Shown in pieces: positions 17,194 through 26,446 of a stretch of DNA of 64,000 bases; the first letter of the stretch is position 1; the number at the start of each line of letters is the position of its first letter. A program made the position numbers and the translations under genes. This DNA comes from Candidatus Gastranaerophilales bacterium (GTDB lineage Bacteria > Cyanobacteriota > Vampirovibrionia > Gastranaerophilales > Gastranaerophilaceae), in assembly GCA_944324245.1 (NCBI GenBank), contig CALUVO010000105.1, positions 1 through 64,000 of the forward strand, written 5' to 3'. Under the pieces are notes generated by a model. That model was not told where the DNA came from and did no database searches. It was given only the letters and a program-made list of their open reading frames with translations.

Positions 17194-19701
17194 ATGAAAA
17201 AGTTAGACAATAATACTCTCGACAGGCTTTTATACAGTGTTAACAAGCCTTATCAATATGCAGGTCATGAACTATATTCTTTTAATAAAGATTTTGACTC
17301 TTCTGAAGTGCGTTTCGCTATAGCTTTCCCTGACAAATATGAAGTCGGCGCAAGCAACCTCGGACACAGAATAATTTATGACATTTTAAATTCAATAGAC
17401 GGCTGCATGTGTGACAGAGCCTATGCACCTGATATTGACTGCAAAGATGAACTCAAAAAGCAGGATTTACTGCTTTACGGAGTAGAATCAAAAGTTTGTT
17501 TGAGAGAGTTTGATTTGCTGGGTTTTTCTTTACAGTATGAACTTGCCTATCCAACCGTACTTGCAATGCTGGACATGTCAGGCATTCCGGTTAGAAATAA
17601 GGACAGAAACGAAAATGACCCTATTATTCTTTCAGGCGGGCCATGCGTTTTTAACCCCGAACCTATTAAAGACTTTATTGACGGTTTTTTAATAGGTGAC
17701 GGTGAGGATATTCTGAAAGAAATCGTTGAAGCTTACAAAAATGCTAAAAAACAGAACAAATCAAGAAAAGAAATACTTAAAATCCTTTCAAAAATAGACG
17801 GAATGTATGTGCCTGAATTTTATACAGAAGGTACAAAGATAAATAAACGTATATACGATTTTTCTGTAAACACAGCACCTGTTAAGTATCCTGTGCCTTT
17901 TTCCACATCAATACACGACAGAGCCGTAACAGAAATCAGACGCGGCTGCGGCAGAATGTGTCGTTTCTGCCAGCCAGGGCACGTAAATCTACCTATCAGG
18001 GAAAGAAAAGCTGAAGACATTATTAAAATAACAAAAGAGCTTGTTAAAAACACCGGTTATGATGAATTTTCAATGTTGTCACTATCATCAAATGATTATA
18101 CAAACATAGAACCCGTATTAGAAGAACTTACCTGCTTTTTCAGAGACAAGAAAGTTTCAGCATCTCTTCCCAGCCAGAGAATAGACCGTTTTAACGTAAG
18201 ATTATCAAACCTTGTAAAAGATGTAAGGAAAACGACCATAACACTTGCGCCGGAAGCAGGTTCTCAGCGTTTAAGAGATGTAATAAACAAAAATATAACA
18301 AGAGAGCAGATAATCAATACCACTCTTGATTGTTACAAAAACGGTTATGACAGCATAAAATACTACTTTATACTCGGACTTCCCACAGAAACTTATGAAG
18401 ATATAGATGAAATGATTGAATTGCTCTCATCTATAAGGTATAAAGCAAAACAAATAAAGAATGAACTTGGCTTAAAACAGGATTTAAAGCTTAATTGCAC
18501 ACTTTCCATATTTGTTCCAAAGCCCTTTACACCTTTTCAATGGACTGGGCAGGATTCTTTAGACACAATTTCTCAAAAAATAGCTTATATAAGAGAAAAA
18601 TCAAAACCGCTAAAAAGTGTTCGTATTAAAATTCACGAAAAGTATATTTCCGAAATTGAAGCGGTACTCACCAGAGGTGACAGCAGTTTGTGCGCCTATA
18701 TTGAAAACCTTTATAAGAACGGATGCTATCTCGATACATGGGATGAGAACTTTGATAAGGACAAATGGTATAAAATTGCGCAAGATTCAGGATTCAGCAT
18801 TGGTGAGCTTGCTCAAAAAGTTTTTGATATAGATGAACAGCTGCCCTGGGATTTTATTAATGTAGGAATAAGAAAAGAATGGTTCCAAAATGAATATAAA
18901 AAAGCACTTGTAAGTACAGCGAGTGTCCCATGTGAAACAAAATGTTCAAACTGCGGAATTTGTCAGGAATATAAAGTGCACAAGGTTACGGATGAACCTT
19001 ACACGCCGGTATTATCAAAAAATAAAGATTATTCCGATGTTGATGTGCATAAGTATAGAGCAAAAGTCACAAAGAAAGGCTATTTAAAATTTCTTTCGCA
19101 CCTCGACTGGCAGAATACTCTTGTTAAAGGGCTTTTTAGAAGCGGGCTGCCGGTTGTATTTACGGAAGGCTTTAATCCGATACCTAAAATTTCACTGGGT
19201 GCTGCATTGCCTATTTTTATAGAAAGTGAGACGGAATTTATCGATTTTGAGTTATACGGCTCACATGATACAGAGCAAATAAAAGTTGTTTTAAACAATT
19301 CATTTGACCCTATGGCACGTATTATTAAAATATATGAAATTGATAAAAGTACTAAATCATTGGATATTACAACCCAATGGGCAAAATATGAAATTGCACC
19401 TTTAGAAAAAAATCTTTCAAATTTTGAGAATTTAATGTATATTAAAGATAAGCTTACTTCACAGAATGAAATATTTCTAAAGAAGAAGACAAAAAAAGGT
19501 ATAGACAAATTAATTAACATTAAACAATCAGTAAAAGATGTTGAACTCAAGGATAATAAGCTCTATGTAACCTTGAAAACGGGTCAAAATCAAGAGATAC
19601 CGTCAGTTCGTGCTGATGATTTGATGAAAATTTTCTATCCCGAAGATAAATTTGAAATTACAAGACTGGTTCTTTTCGATGAAAATATGCAGGTCCTGTA
19701 A
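17194..19701 (+). CDS. Radical SAM protein fused to DUF2344 (TIGR03960/TIGR03936 type)
   Basis: An 835-residue protein of unknown chemistry. Residues 30-230 form a cobalamin-binding-like N-terminal region. The radical SAM cluster is C252, C256 and C259 in RRGCGRMCRFCQPGH. A second cysteine group, CETKCSNCGIC, lies near 579-590. The DUF2344 domain follows from about 617 to 835 and includes FLSHLDW and FTEGFNPIPKISLGAALP. This fused family is often encoded next to RNase E/G, as it is here. Known members are thought to act in RNA or ribosome metabolism, but the substrate is not established. It is translated right behind the 114-residue gene. Confidence 0.9.
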   Translation: MKKLDNNTLDRLLYSVNKPYQYAGHELYSFNKDFDSSEVRFAIAFPDKYEVGASNLGHRIIYDILNSIDGCMCDRAYAPDIDCKDELKKQDLLLYGVESKVCLREFDLLGFSLQYELAYPTVLAMLDMSGIPVRNKDRNENDPIILSGGPCVFNPEPIKDFIDGFLIGDGEDILKEIVEAYKNAKKQNKSRKEILKILSKIDGMYVPEFYTEGTKINKRIYDFSVNTAPVKYPVPFSTSIHDRAVTEIRRGCGRMCRFCQPGHVNLPIRERKAEDIIKITKELVKNTGYDEFSMLSLSSNDYTNIEPVLEELTCFFRDKKVSASLPSQRIDRFNVRLSNLVKDVRKTTITLAPEAGSQRLRDVINKNITREQIINTTLDCYKNGYDSIKYYFILGLPTETYEDIDEMIELLSSIRYKAKQIKNELGLKQDLKLNCTLSIFVPKPFTPFQWTGQDSLDTISQKIAYIREKSKPLKSVRIKIHEKYISEIEAVLTRGDSSLCAYIENLYKNGCYLDTWDENFDKDKWYKIAQDSGFSIGELAQKVFDIDEQLPWDFINVGIRKEWFQNEYKKALVSTASVPCETKCSNCGICQEYKVHKVTDEPYTPVLSKNKDYSDVDVHKYRAKVTKKGYLKFLSHLDWQNTLVKGLFRSGLPVVFTEGFNPIPKISLGAALPIFIESETEFIDFELYGSHDTEQIKVVLNNSFDPMARIIKIYEIDKSTKSLDITTQWAKYEIAPLEKNLSNFENLMYIKDKLTSQNEIFLKKKTKKGIDKLINIKQSVKDVELKDNKLYVTLKTGQNQEIPSVRADDLMKIFYPEDKFEITRLVLFDENMQVL

Positions 19702-19738
19702 CAATAAAGAGTTTTTACAGTTTTAAAGGAAAATATTT

Positions 19739-21559
19739 ATGTCAAAATCAATAGTTATTGCGGAACGTGACAATATTGCAGCGGTTTTCGAAGACAACAA
19801 AGCTACGGAATTTTTTATTCACAGAGGAGAAATTCTTCTTGGCGACGTATATTTAAGTAAAGTAGAAAATATACTCCCTAGTATAGAGGCAGCGTTTGTT
19901 GATGTAGGTTCAGACAAAATGGGCTTTTTACATGCTGCTGATGTTATAGGCAAAGGAGGTTTACAGGATAAACTTTCACCAAAACAAAATCTGGTTGTAC
20001 AGGTAGTAAAAGAACCTACCGGGCATAAAGGGCCGAGAGTTACTACGTCGATAAGCCTTCCGGGCAGATTTTGCGTTCTTATGCCACAAGAGGCAGGTAT
20101 CAGTGTCAGTAAAAAAATTATGTCTTCTAAGGAAAGAGCGAGACTGAAATCTATAGTAAGTCTTATAAAACCTGTCGGACTCGGTGTAATTATAAGAACA
20201 GAAGCTGAAGGACAAACAGAGGCAGAAATTCAGGAGGATTTGGAAATTCTTCTTGAAAAATGGAATACGATTGTAACTCAAGCAGAACTTGTTGACGCAC
20301 CAAACCTTTTATACAGGGATCAGGATTTATTATACAGAGTTATAAGAGAAGCCTGCACAGAAGACGTAAAAGAGATAGTTGTAGATACTCCTTATGCGAT
20401 GCACAGAACACAGCAGCTGATACAGAACTGGAATCTTAACAAAAATATTGATATTTCCGTGTACAAAGGCAGTGAACCGCTTCTGGTTGCATCAGGCGTC
20501 AAAAAAGAAATAGAGCAAGCATTACAGATTAAAGTAAATCTCCCCTCGGGCGGATATCTGTTTATTCAGACAACAGAGGCTCTTACTGTAATTGATGTTA
20601 ACAGCGGTAAATTTATAAGTTCTGCGACTCAGGATGAAACTATCTTGAAGACAAATAAAGAAGCTGTTGTGGAAATAGCCAGACAGCTGAAGTTGAGAAA
20701 CATCGGCGGTATGATTATTATTGACTTTATAGATATGCTTAGCCGCGCAGACAAAATTGCTATTATGGAAGAACTGGAGCTTGCTGTAGAAACAGACAAA
20801 GCTAAGCCGCAGGTAGGACAGTTATCTGATTTGGGACTTGTTGAAATGACAAGACACAGACAGGGACAAAGCCTTGCTGAAATATTTACAAAAAAATGTC
20901 CTCACTGCAACGGCACAGGTCATATCTTAGAAGATTTCGGTTTTGCTTCATCTCTGACAGAAGGTGAAAACCGTTCTAAAGCTGCTAAATTAAAACTGCC
21001 GATGAATGGTAAAAACAAACATAATGATAAAAACAATAAAGTATTTAATCATCAGCATAATACTCAAAAGAATGATTACGACAGAAGAAATCACATAAAT
21101 GATGAACAAAACACCTCTGAAAATCAGCAGTCAGAAGAATTTGTAAAATCAGAATCTAAAAACAGACGTTTCAATAAAAACAGAAAAAATAACAGAAACA
21201 AACGTGAAGACAATATTAAACAGCAGAATGCAGAAATTGAAATTGCTGAAACAATTGAACCTGCTGTAGTTGCTGATAATAAACAGGAAATACGAAGTGA
21301 CGTTGTGCCTGAAGTAAAAGAAACTATAAAAGAAGAAATTAAACAGGAAAATCTGGAAAAGCCGGCAAAACAAACAAGAAAAAGAACGAGCAGAAAAGCC
21401 AAAAAAGCTGCTGAGGAAAATGCCACAACAGATGAAAATCTGCAACAGGCGCTGCCCGTTCAGGAAGAAACTCCGGTTGAAGAGGCACAGCCCGTAAAGA
21501 AAACCAAAACAAGAAAAGCATCAAGAACAAGAAAAAAGCCTCAGGAAAAAGCTGAATAG
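19739..21559 (+). CDS. rne: Ribonuclease E/G
   Basis: Endoribonuclease for mRNA decay and rRNA/tRNA processing. The catalytic region includes an S1 domain at about 37-120, the metal-binding aspartates in IDVNSGKF (near 284) and IIIDFIDM (near 330), and the zinc-link CPHCNGTG at 386-393. Residues 410-606 are a low-complexity Asn/Lys/Glu-rich tail ending in basic KKTKTRKASRTRKK, shorter than E. coli RNase E but longer than RNase G. The tail is the likely site for RNA and partner binding. AAAGGA supports the ATG. The radical-SAM gene ends 37 bases upstream. Confidence 0.93.
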   Translation: MSKSIVIAERDNIAAVFEDNKATEFFIHRGEILLGDVYLSKVENILPSIEAAFVDVGSDKMGFLHAADVIGKGGLQDKLSPKQNLVVQVVKEPTGHKGPRVTTSISLPGRFCVLMPQEAGISVSKKIMSSKERARLKSIVSLIKPVGLGVIIRTEAEGQTEAEIQEDLEILLEKWNTIVTQAELVDAPNLLYRDQDLLYRVIREACTEDVKEIVVDTPYAMHRTQQLIQNWNLNKNIDISVYKGSEPLLVASGVKKEIEQALQIKVNLPSGGYLFIQTTEALTVIDVNSGKFISSATQDETILKTNKEAVVEIARQLKLRNIGGMIIIDFIDMLSRADKIAIMEELELAVETDKAKPQVGQLSDLGLVEMTRHRQGQSLAEIFTKKCPHCNGTGHILEDFGFASSLTEGENRSKAAKLKLPMNGKNKHNDKNNKVFNHQHNTQKNDYDRRNHINDEQNTSENQQSEEFVKSESKNRRFNKNRKNNRNKREDNIKQQNAEIEIAETIEPAVVADNKQEIRSDVVPEVKETIKEEIKQENLEKPAKQTRKRTSRKAKKAAEENATTDENLQQALPVQEETPVEEAQPVKKTKTRKASRTRKKPQEKAE

Positions 21560-21578
21560 GCTTTAGTGCAGGTGTTAT

Positions 21579-21920
21579 ATGAAAATAAAAATCAAAATAT
21601 TAACTATTTTATTGTCAGTTATTCTCGGGTTTGGCTTTATAGTACCGAATTATTCTGCAGCAAATCCGGTAAGCAATCATTTAGCAGCAGTCCATAAACT
21701 GCTGCCTCAAAAAGCAGAAACAAGAATTGTGTTAAAAAAGTTCTTAAAATCAATGCTGCTTGTTGCAGGTTCCTGTGCAGGAATATTTTTGATATTACTT
21801 ATATATAAAAGAGCAAGAACTCCTAGAGCTATTAAATCAACCCAAGCTGATATTTCAAAAAATTTAAATTCACCAGAAAGTGTAGACGAAGCGGTAAAAT
21901 TCTTTATAGAAAAATTTTAA
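21579..21920 (+). CDS. Small membrane protein, 113 aa
   Basis: Unknown family. A Lys-rich start is followed by a hydrophobic stretch at about 7-24 ending in a possible signal-cleavage region (NYSAANP), and a second membrane helix at about 62-82 before basic YKRARTPR. The C-terminal 30 residues look cytoplasmic and polar. AGGTG lies before the ATG, and the gene starts 19 bases after rne, so it probably shares that transcript. Its stop overlaps the convergent 79-residue gene by 4 bases. Confidence 0.7.
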   Translation: MKIKIKILTILLSVILGFGFIVPNYSAANPVSNHLAAVHKLLPQKAETRIVLKKFLKSMLLVAGSCAGIFLILLIYKRARTPRAIKSTQADISKNLNSPESVDEAVKFFIEKF

Positions 21921-22156
21921 AAATTAGAAATTTTTTTCATGCACTCACCGGGTTCACCATAAGTTTTTAGCAGGGCTTTAACTATTTTGGGCATCTGGCA
22001 TACAAAAGAATAATTTCCTGCTGATAATGAGCATTTTTTACAATCTGAATGTATTTCATAACACTCAATAGCCTGTAGTGTCCAGTTTTGCATAATAGAT
22101 TCAGATATCTCTCCGTTTGTCTGCGGAGTATACAAATCGGAAATAGGCGACAACAT
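21917..22156 (-). CDS. Small cysteine-containing protein, 79 aa
   Basis: Unknown family. It has five cysteines in the pattern CYEIHSDCKKC, then FVCQM and a last one near the C-terminus (GECMKK), which could hold zinc, an iron-sulfur cluster or disulfides. There is no signal peptide. A run of GGGGG before the ATG at 22156 gives a good ribosome site. It ends inside the last codons of the convergent membrane protein gene. Its own promoter would be in the 78 bases separating it from coaX. Confidence 0.65.
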   Translation of the reverse strand: MLSPISDLYTPQTNGEISESIMQNWTLQAIECYEIHSDCKKCSLSAGNYSFVCQMPKIVKALLKTYGEPGECMKKISNF

Positions 22157-22234
22157 AAATACCCCCTTTATTTATGCTCAATATCAGTATAACGCACTAT
22201 TATATTAAAAAACTCGACTTAAAAGAGGATTTTA

Positions 22235-23008
22235 CTACACAGATAGAACATGTGCTTCATAGATAGATTTCAGGCCTTCAAGCGTAATGTTCGGGTTAAT
22301 GTAATCAAATTTTCTTTCCATATACTCTGCAATCATTGATGAATAACCGCCTGTTGCAATTATCACTGCTGTTTCGCACAGTTCTTTTTCACACTCTTTT
22401 ATCAGCCCGTCTATCATGCAGGCATGGCCCCTTACTATACCAGAGAGCATTGCATCTATGGTGTTCGGGCCTATTGCGGCATTAGGTGCTTCAATTTTTA
22501 TTAGAGGAAGCTTTGAAGTAAATTTTTTAAGACTTTCAGCCTGAATTTTCATACCCGCACAGATTATGCCGCCTAAAAAGTCGCCGTTTCCCCTGACAAT
22601 ATCAAAAGAAGTAGCAGTGCCCATATCAACTACTATACAGGTCTTTTTATACTTACTGTATGCGGCAAAAGCATTTACAATACGATCCGCACCAACTTCT
22701 TCAGGATAATCAACACAATAGTTTAGAAGATTAGTTGTTTTATTCGAAACAACAAAAGGTTCGATGCCCAAATACCTTTTTAATGCATTTTTATATCTCT
22801 CCGTCAAACACACAACTACGCTGCACAGGCATGCTGAATCAACTTTATCCTCATAATTGTGGATTTTTAGCAGGTTTATAAGTAATATACCTATTTCGTC
22901 CTCAGAACGATGTTTCTCTGAAGCTATTGACCATGTTTCAACGAGATTGTCTCTGTCAAAAAGCCCTATTGTTGTTGATGTATTTCCAATATCAAGTGTT
23001 AGTAGCAT
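22235..23008 (-). CDS. coaX: Type III pantothenate kinase
   Basis: Phosphorylates pantothenate, the first step to coenzyme A. The 257-residue protein has the ASKHA-fold P-loop MLLTLDIGNTSTTIGLF, the GADRIVNAFAA segment at about 101-111, and DMGTATSFDIV near 123-133, all standard for CoaX. The last region ATGGYSSMIAEYME is also typical. AGGTAATT precedes the ATG. Pantothenate made by the panB-panC pair at 36-37 kb would feed this enzyme. It is transcribed divergently from the secreted NTF2-like gene. Confidence 0.94.
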   Translation of the reverse strand: MLLTLDIGNTSTTIGLFDRDNLVETWSIASEKHRSEDEIGILLINLLKIHNYEDKVDSACLCSVVVCLTERYKNALKRYLGIEPFVVSNKTTNLLNYCVDYPEEVGADRIVNAFAAYSKYKKTCIVVDMGTATSFDIVRGNGDFLGGIICAGMKIQAESLKKFTSKLPLIKIEAPNAAIGPNTIDAMLSGIVRGHACMIDGLIKECEKELCETAVIIATGGYSSMIAEYMERKFDYINPNITLEGLKSIYEAHVLSV

Positions 23009-23073
23009 AATTACCTCAAAGCTATTTTAACAAAAAAATATTATTTCGTAATTTAGTTTATATCAATTTTTGA

Positions 23074-23079
23074 TATAAT
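23074..23079 (+). promoter_or_regulatory. -10 element TATAAT for the NTF2-like gene
   Basis: A consensus TATAAT lies 29 bases upstream of the ATG at 23108. Transcription would start near 23086, which is downstream of the alternative TTG start at 23084 and so argues for the ATG. The -35 region is weak. Confidence 0.5.
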
Positions 23080-23107
23080 ATTTTTGGGTAGAATAACGGT
23101 AACAGAA

Positions 23108-24046
23108 ATGAAGAAGTATTTATTAATTTTTACGTTTTTATTTGTATTTTTTGTAAACCTTCCGGCTCAGGCTGAAGATAAATTTGACCTTTCCAATATT
23201 GGTTTTCATAAAAAAAACGACATAGCAGCAACATTACAAATCAAACAAATTTTTGAAAATTATCAAAAATATTGTAATACACAGAATCTCAGCAAATTTT
23301 TAAATCTACATGACACTTCATACAGAAGTGCAGACGGGTATGATATTGAGAGCTTAAAAGAACTGGCAAAAGAGTCCTGGAAAGAATATCCTGACGTTAA
23401 ATATACAATAAAAGTTGTCTCTACAGACGTAAGCCTTGATAATGCAACAGTAATTACAAAAGAGAGATTATCCGGCACCACTAATACGACAGTAGAATTT
23501 GTTCAGGGAAATGGTTATATAGATTCGGAATCAACAGCTGTATACTATCTAAAGCGTTTTTCTAATGAGTGGAAAATCGTATCAGACTTTGTATTAAATG
23601 AGAAAACCTCTATCAGGTATGGTGCTGCCAGATTTGTACCAATGGAGCTTGATGCACCGGCTCTTGTTGCACCTGCGCAGGAATATACTGCAGTTCTAAA
23701 AATGAATGTACCGAGAGCGTACCTTGCACTTATATCAATTGCAAATGAACCTATTACATACCCATTCCAGAGGAGTGCAGAGGTATTCAGAAGCCTGAAA
23801 CCCTCAGGTATACAGGAAAGAATTCTCAGAAGCAATAATAATCAAAAAAATGAAAATGCTGTAGCTTCAGTTGGTATTGCAAAAGCTGATATCAAAAATA
23901 ATGATATTAATGTTAACATTATTGGTATTGCTTTTTTATCCAGCAGAGTAAACGTTATTAATCAAAAAACAGAAAAGTTTATACCTGTAAATAAAGAAAT
24001 TATGACAAATACAAATACAAATACAATAAACAAAAAAGGAAAGTAA
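23108..24046 (+). CDS. Secreted NTF2-like protein, 312 aa
   Basis: An N-terminal signal peptide (KKYLLIFTFLFVFFVNLPAQA, cleaved near residue 21-22) is followed by a domain at about 45-175 with the alpha+beta pattern of NTF2/SnoaL-like proteins, ending in the WKIVSDFVLNE strand. Residues 190-300 are uncharacterised and the tail is Asn/Thr-rich. These domains bind small ligands or act as adapters; no catalytic set is evident. I prefer ATG 23108 to the upstream TTG because of the promoter position and the signal peptide. lspA starts 4 bases after the stop. Confidence 0.75.
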   Translation: MKKYLLIFTFLFVFFVNLPAQAEDKFDLSNIGFHKKNDIAATLQIKQIFENYQKYCNTQNLSKFLNLHDTSYRSADGYDIESLKELAKESWKEYPDVKYTIKVVSTDVSLDNATVITKERLSGTTNTTVEFVQGNGYIDSESTAVYYLKRFSNEWKIVSDFVLNEKTSIRYGAARFVPMELDAPALVAPAQEYTAVLKMNVPRAYLALISIANEPITYPFQRSAEVFRSLKPSGIQERILRSNNNQKNENAVASVGIAKADIKNNDINVNIIGIAFLSSRVNVINQKTEKFIPVNKEIMTNTNTNTINKKGK

Positions 24047-24050
24047 TGTC

Positions 24051-24518
24051 ATGCACGCTCCATTATGGAAAAAAATATCCCTGTTTATTGTATTTACTGT
24101 ATTTTTTTGTATAATTTCATTGCAGACAAGGAATTTTTTGATACCGGCACACAACAATTACGAATGTTTCTTGTTTAAAATAGACTATATAAAAAATTAT
24201 GGTGCTGCTTTCAGTCTGTTCCATACACACACTTCTTTTTTAATTATTGTATCAATAATAATTTTGATAACTGCCTTTTATTACATATTTTCAAATATGA
24301 CAAGATATAAACCGCAGGATTTATTATTTTCTTCTCTATTATGCGCAGGGATAATATGTAATCTGTCAGAAAGACTTGTCGATGGTTTTGTAACGGATTA
24401 TATAAGACTTAAATTTATTATGTTCCCTATATTTAACATATCTGATATATTTATTTGTCTTGGTGCTTTTGTGCTTATTTGTAATATACTTTTTAATAAT
24501 GAGCAAAAGAATAATTGA
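24051..24518 (+). CDS. lspA: Lipoprotein signal peptidase (diverged)
   Basis: Membrane aspartyl protease that removes lipoprotein signal peptides. The 155-residue protein has four membrane helices and the family blocks KNYGAAFSLF at about 48-57, GIICNLSERLVDGFVTDYI at about 101-119 and FNISDIFICLG at about 128-138. The two catalytic aspartates (in VTDYI and NISDI) are present. The usual G-N-x-I-D-R is C-N-L-S-E-R here, a moderate divergence. It starts 4 bases after the NTF2-like gene and overlaps the pseudouridine synthase gene by 20 bases, so the order fits an lspA-rluD-type operon seen in many bacteria. Confidence 0.85.
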   Translation: MHAPLWKKISLFIVFTVFFCIISLQTRNFLIPAHNNYECFLFKIDYIKNYGAAFSLFHTHTSFLIIVSIIILITAFYYIFSNMTRYKPQDLLFSSLLCAGIICNLSERLVDGFVTDYIRLKFIMFPIFNISDIFICLGAFVLICNILFNNEQKNN

Positions 24519-25428
24519 AAATTATATTATTGATAATGAAGATTCAGGATTGAGAGCGGATATTTTTCTTTCTAATATCTTCGCAGATTTGTCACGCTCA
24601 TATATACAAAAGCAGATTAAAAGCGGATGTATTTTAGTAAATGATGTTCAAATAAAACCATCACAAATATTAAAAACTGATGACTTGATATCGATTGATA
24701 TTAACACGGATTTGGATTTACAAATTCCTGCACAGAATATACCTCTTGATATCAAATATGAAGATGAACAAATGCTTGTTGTCAATAAACCTTCAGGAAT
24801 GCTTACCCATCCTACTTCTGTCGAAAAAATGGACACACTTGTGAATGCTCTTTTGTATTATACCAACGGACAGCTTGCTGATTGTAACGGGATAAACAGA
24901 CCGGGTATTGTGCACAGGCTTGACAGGAATACCTCGGGACTGTTAATGATAGCAAAAACAAATTATGCTTATGAATATTTGAAAAATCAGGTTCAGCAAA
25001 GAACTATTGAAAAAAAATATTATGCAATAGTTTCAGGTATGTTTGAGAACAAATCCGCTACGATATCGGCAAATATAGGCAGGCATCCTTCAAAACCTGA
25101 AAAAATGGCTGTGATAGAGAATGGCAAACCTTCTGTTACACATTACAGAGTCTTAGAAGAGTTTAACAACAAGTATTCGTTAATTGATATCAATCTGGAA
25201 ACAGGAAGAACACACCAGATACGTGTTCACATGTCTTATACAGGTCATCCGATAATAAATGATACATTATATGGTGGAACTGTTCTGCCTGTTAAAACAA
25301 ATGAACAGGCGCTTCAGGCTTATTCTATTACCTTTGTTTCGCCTGCTGATAATAAACAAAAGCACATTGAAATAGGCTTTGATAATGATATAATTAAAGC
25401 GTTAAATTATTTAAGGTGCACAAAATGA
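24499..25428 (+). CDS. rluD: RluA/RluD-family pseudouridine synthase
   Basis: Isomerises uridine in rRNA, probably large-subunit rRNA. Residues 15-75 form an S4 RNA-binding domain (RADIFLSNIFADLSRSYIQK). The catalytic block is RPGIVHRLDRNTSGLL with D142, and GRTHQIRVHMSYTGHPIINDTLYGG follows at about 232-256. The 309-residue length is normal. I choose the ATG at 24499 inside the end of lspA; the frame is open back to 24460. No clear Shine-Dalgarno, so coupling to lspA translation is likely. The exact uridine targets cannot be set from sequence. Confidence 0.92.
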   Translation: MSKRIIENYIIDNEDSGLRADIFLSNIFADLSRSYIQKQIKSGCILVNDVQIKPSQILKTDDLISIDINTDLDLQIPAQNIPLDIKYEDEQMLVVNKPSGMLTHPTSVEKMDTLVNALLYYTNGQLADCNGINRPGIVHRLDRNTSGLLMIAKTNYAYEYLKNQVQQRTIEKKYYAIVSGMFENKSATISANIGRHPSKPEKMAVIENGKPSVTHYRVLEEFNNKYSLIDINLETGRTHQIRVHMSYTGHPIINDTLYGGTVLPVKTNEQALQAYSITFVSPADNKQKHIEIGFDNDIIKALNYLRCTK

Positions 25429-25787
25429 ATAAAAAAATAGAAAAATTTATATATATTACAGTTTTAGTTCTTATTATATTGGGGTTTGCTCTATTTTCGT
25501 ACTTTAACTTTAATTACAAAACAGAATTTTTCTGTTTTGTAATGCAAAAATCATATTCAACCAGACTTGTATATCTGGGATTGTTGTTTTTGTCCGCCGG
25601 GTTTGCAGCAGGCTATTGTTTGTGTGCTTATATAAAAACAGCTGTTACATCGCTGTGTGATGCATATCAAAAAAGGCATGAAAACATATCTATAGAAAAA
25701 GACTCGGACAAAGCAAAGATATCTGCTTTAGAAGCAAAAATAGCCACACTTGAAGCTGCATTAGAGTCAGCATTAAATAACAAGTAG
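25425..25787 (+). CDS. Small membrane protein with coiled coil (LapA-like layout), 120 aa
   Basis: Two membrane helices at about 8-30 and 45-67 are followed by a polar C-terminal helix of heptad pattern (SALEAKIATLEAALESALN). This resembles the LapA/DUF1049 arrangement, but the sequence match is too weak to name it. I choose ATG 25425, which overlaps the pseudouridine synthase stop as ATGA and has AAGGTG seven bases upstream; the frame is open to 25416. It closes the lspA operon, and a hairpin follows at 25819. Confidence 0.7.
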   Translation: MNKKIEKFIYITVLVLIILGFALFSYFNFNYKTEFFCFVMQKSYSTRLVYLGLLFLSAGFAAGYCLCAYIKTAVTSLCDAYQKRHENISIEKDSDKAKISALEAKIATLEAALESALNNK

Positions 25788-25818
25788 ATATAAAGTATAT
25801 ATTCGAACAAAAAATTAT

Positions 25819-25849
25819 ATAGCAAAGACTTATTTATTGTCTTTGCTAT
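25819..25849 (+). terminator. Hairpin terminator after the lspA operon
   Basis: ATAGCAAAGAC (25819-25829) pairs with GTCTTTGCTAT (25839-25849) around a 9-base loop. The T-rich tail is interrupted (TCTTATATATA), so termination may be incomplete. The rest of 25850-26035 is AT-rich with no gene that I can support. Confidence 0.6.
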
Positions 25850-26050
25850 TCTTATATATAGCCTATTTTTCAGTATATGTTAAGAATTGTTACACAATAT
25901 ATAATAAATATAGCAATTTTCTATACTAAAAATTGTTTATATAAATACAGAGAGAAAAAAGAAAAAGAAAATAAATACCGATTCTATTTATTAAATACCA
26001 CTTATTCAATTTACCGTACCACTAGACTAAATGTTTTAAGGAGAGCAAAA

Positions 26051-26356
26051 ATGACAATAGGGGCTATCAACACAAGATTATTATCTTTGACGATGTACAA
26101 GAGCAATCTTGAATTCAGCATTACATCAATAAGCAACAGAAGACAGCAAATAGCTTATCAAACTATGCAGCTTGCAGATGCAGATTGGGAATCTGATCCG
26201 AGAGTACAACAATTGCAGGCAATGGATCAATACCTTGAATTGCAGCAAAAGAACCTTGAAACTCAGCAAAAAGCTGCTACAAGCGAACTTGAAAGTATGC
26301 AGAAGATACTTGATACTAACGTCAAGAAAGACTTTACATTGAACTTGAACGCATAA
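26051..26356 (+). CDS. Small coiled-coil protein, 101 aa
   Basis: Unknown family. The protein is almost all helix. Residues 10-45 are polar/hydrophobic, and residues 55-92 (LQAMDQYLELQQKNLETQQ) have heptad spacing typical of a coiled coil. The layout is like small helical structural or secretion-apparatus proteins, but nothing allows a function to be named. AAGGAG lies 8 bases before ATG 26051, so this is the start; the frame is open far upstream to 25877 without a ribosome site. It stands alone between two non-coding gaps. Confidence 0.75.
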   Translation: MTIGAINTRLLSLTMYKSNLEFSITSISNRRQQIAYQTMQLADADWESDPRVQQLQAMDQYLELQQKNLETQQKAATSELESMQKILDTNVKKDFTLNLNA

Positions 26357-26446
26357 TCATTGTAGTATCCCGTTAAATATTACGTATAGTAACGTATAAT
26401 GAAGTATTAATTGAATTTAACATGCTTATTTGTTAATATAAGCCTG

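Noticed and set aside
23084-23107. TTG start of the NTF2-like gene
   Set aside because: The TATAAT at 23074-23079 puts the transcript start at about 23086, after this codon; the ATG at 23108 begins a clean signal peptide.
25877-26050. Upstream extension of the 101-residue coiled-coil protein
   Set aside because: AAGGAG is placed for ATG 26051; the extra 58 residues have no ribosome site and are encoded in AT-rich intergenic-like DNA.
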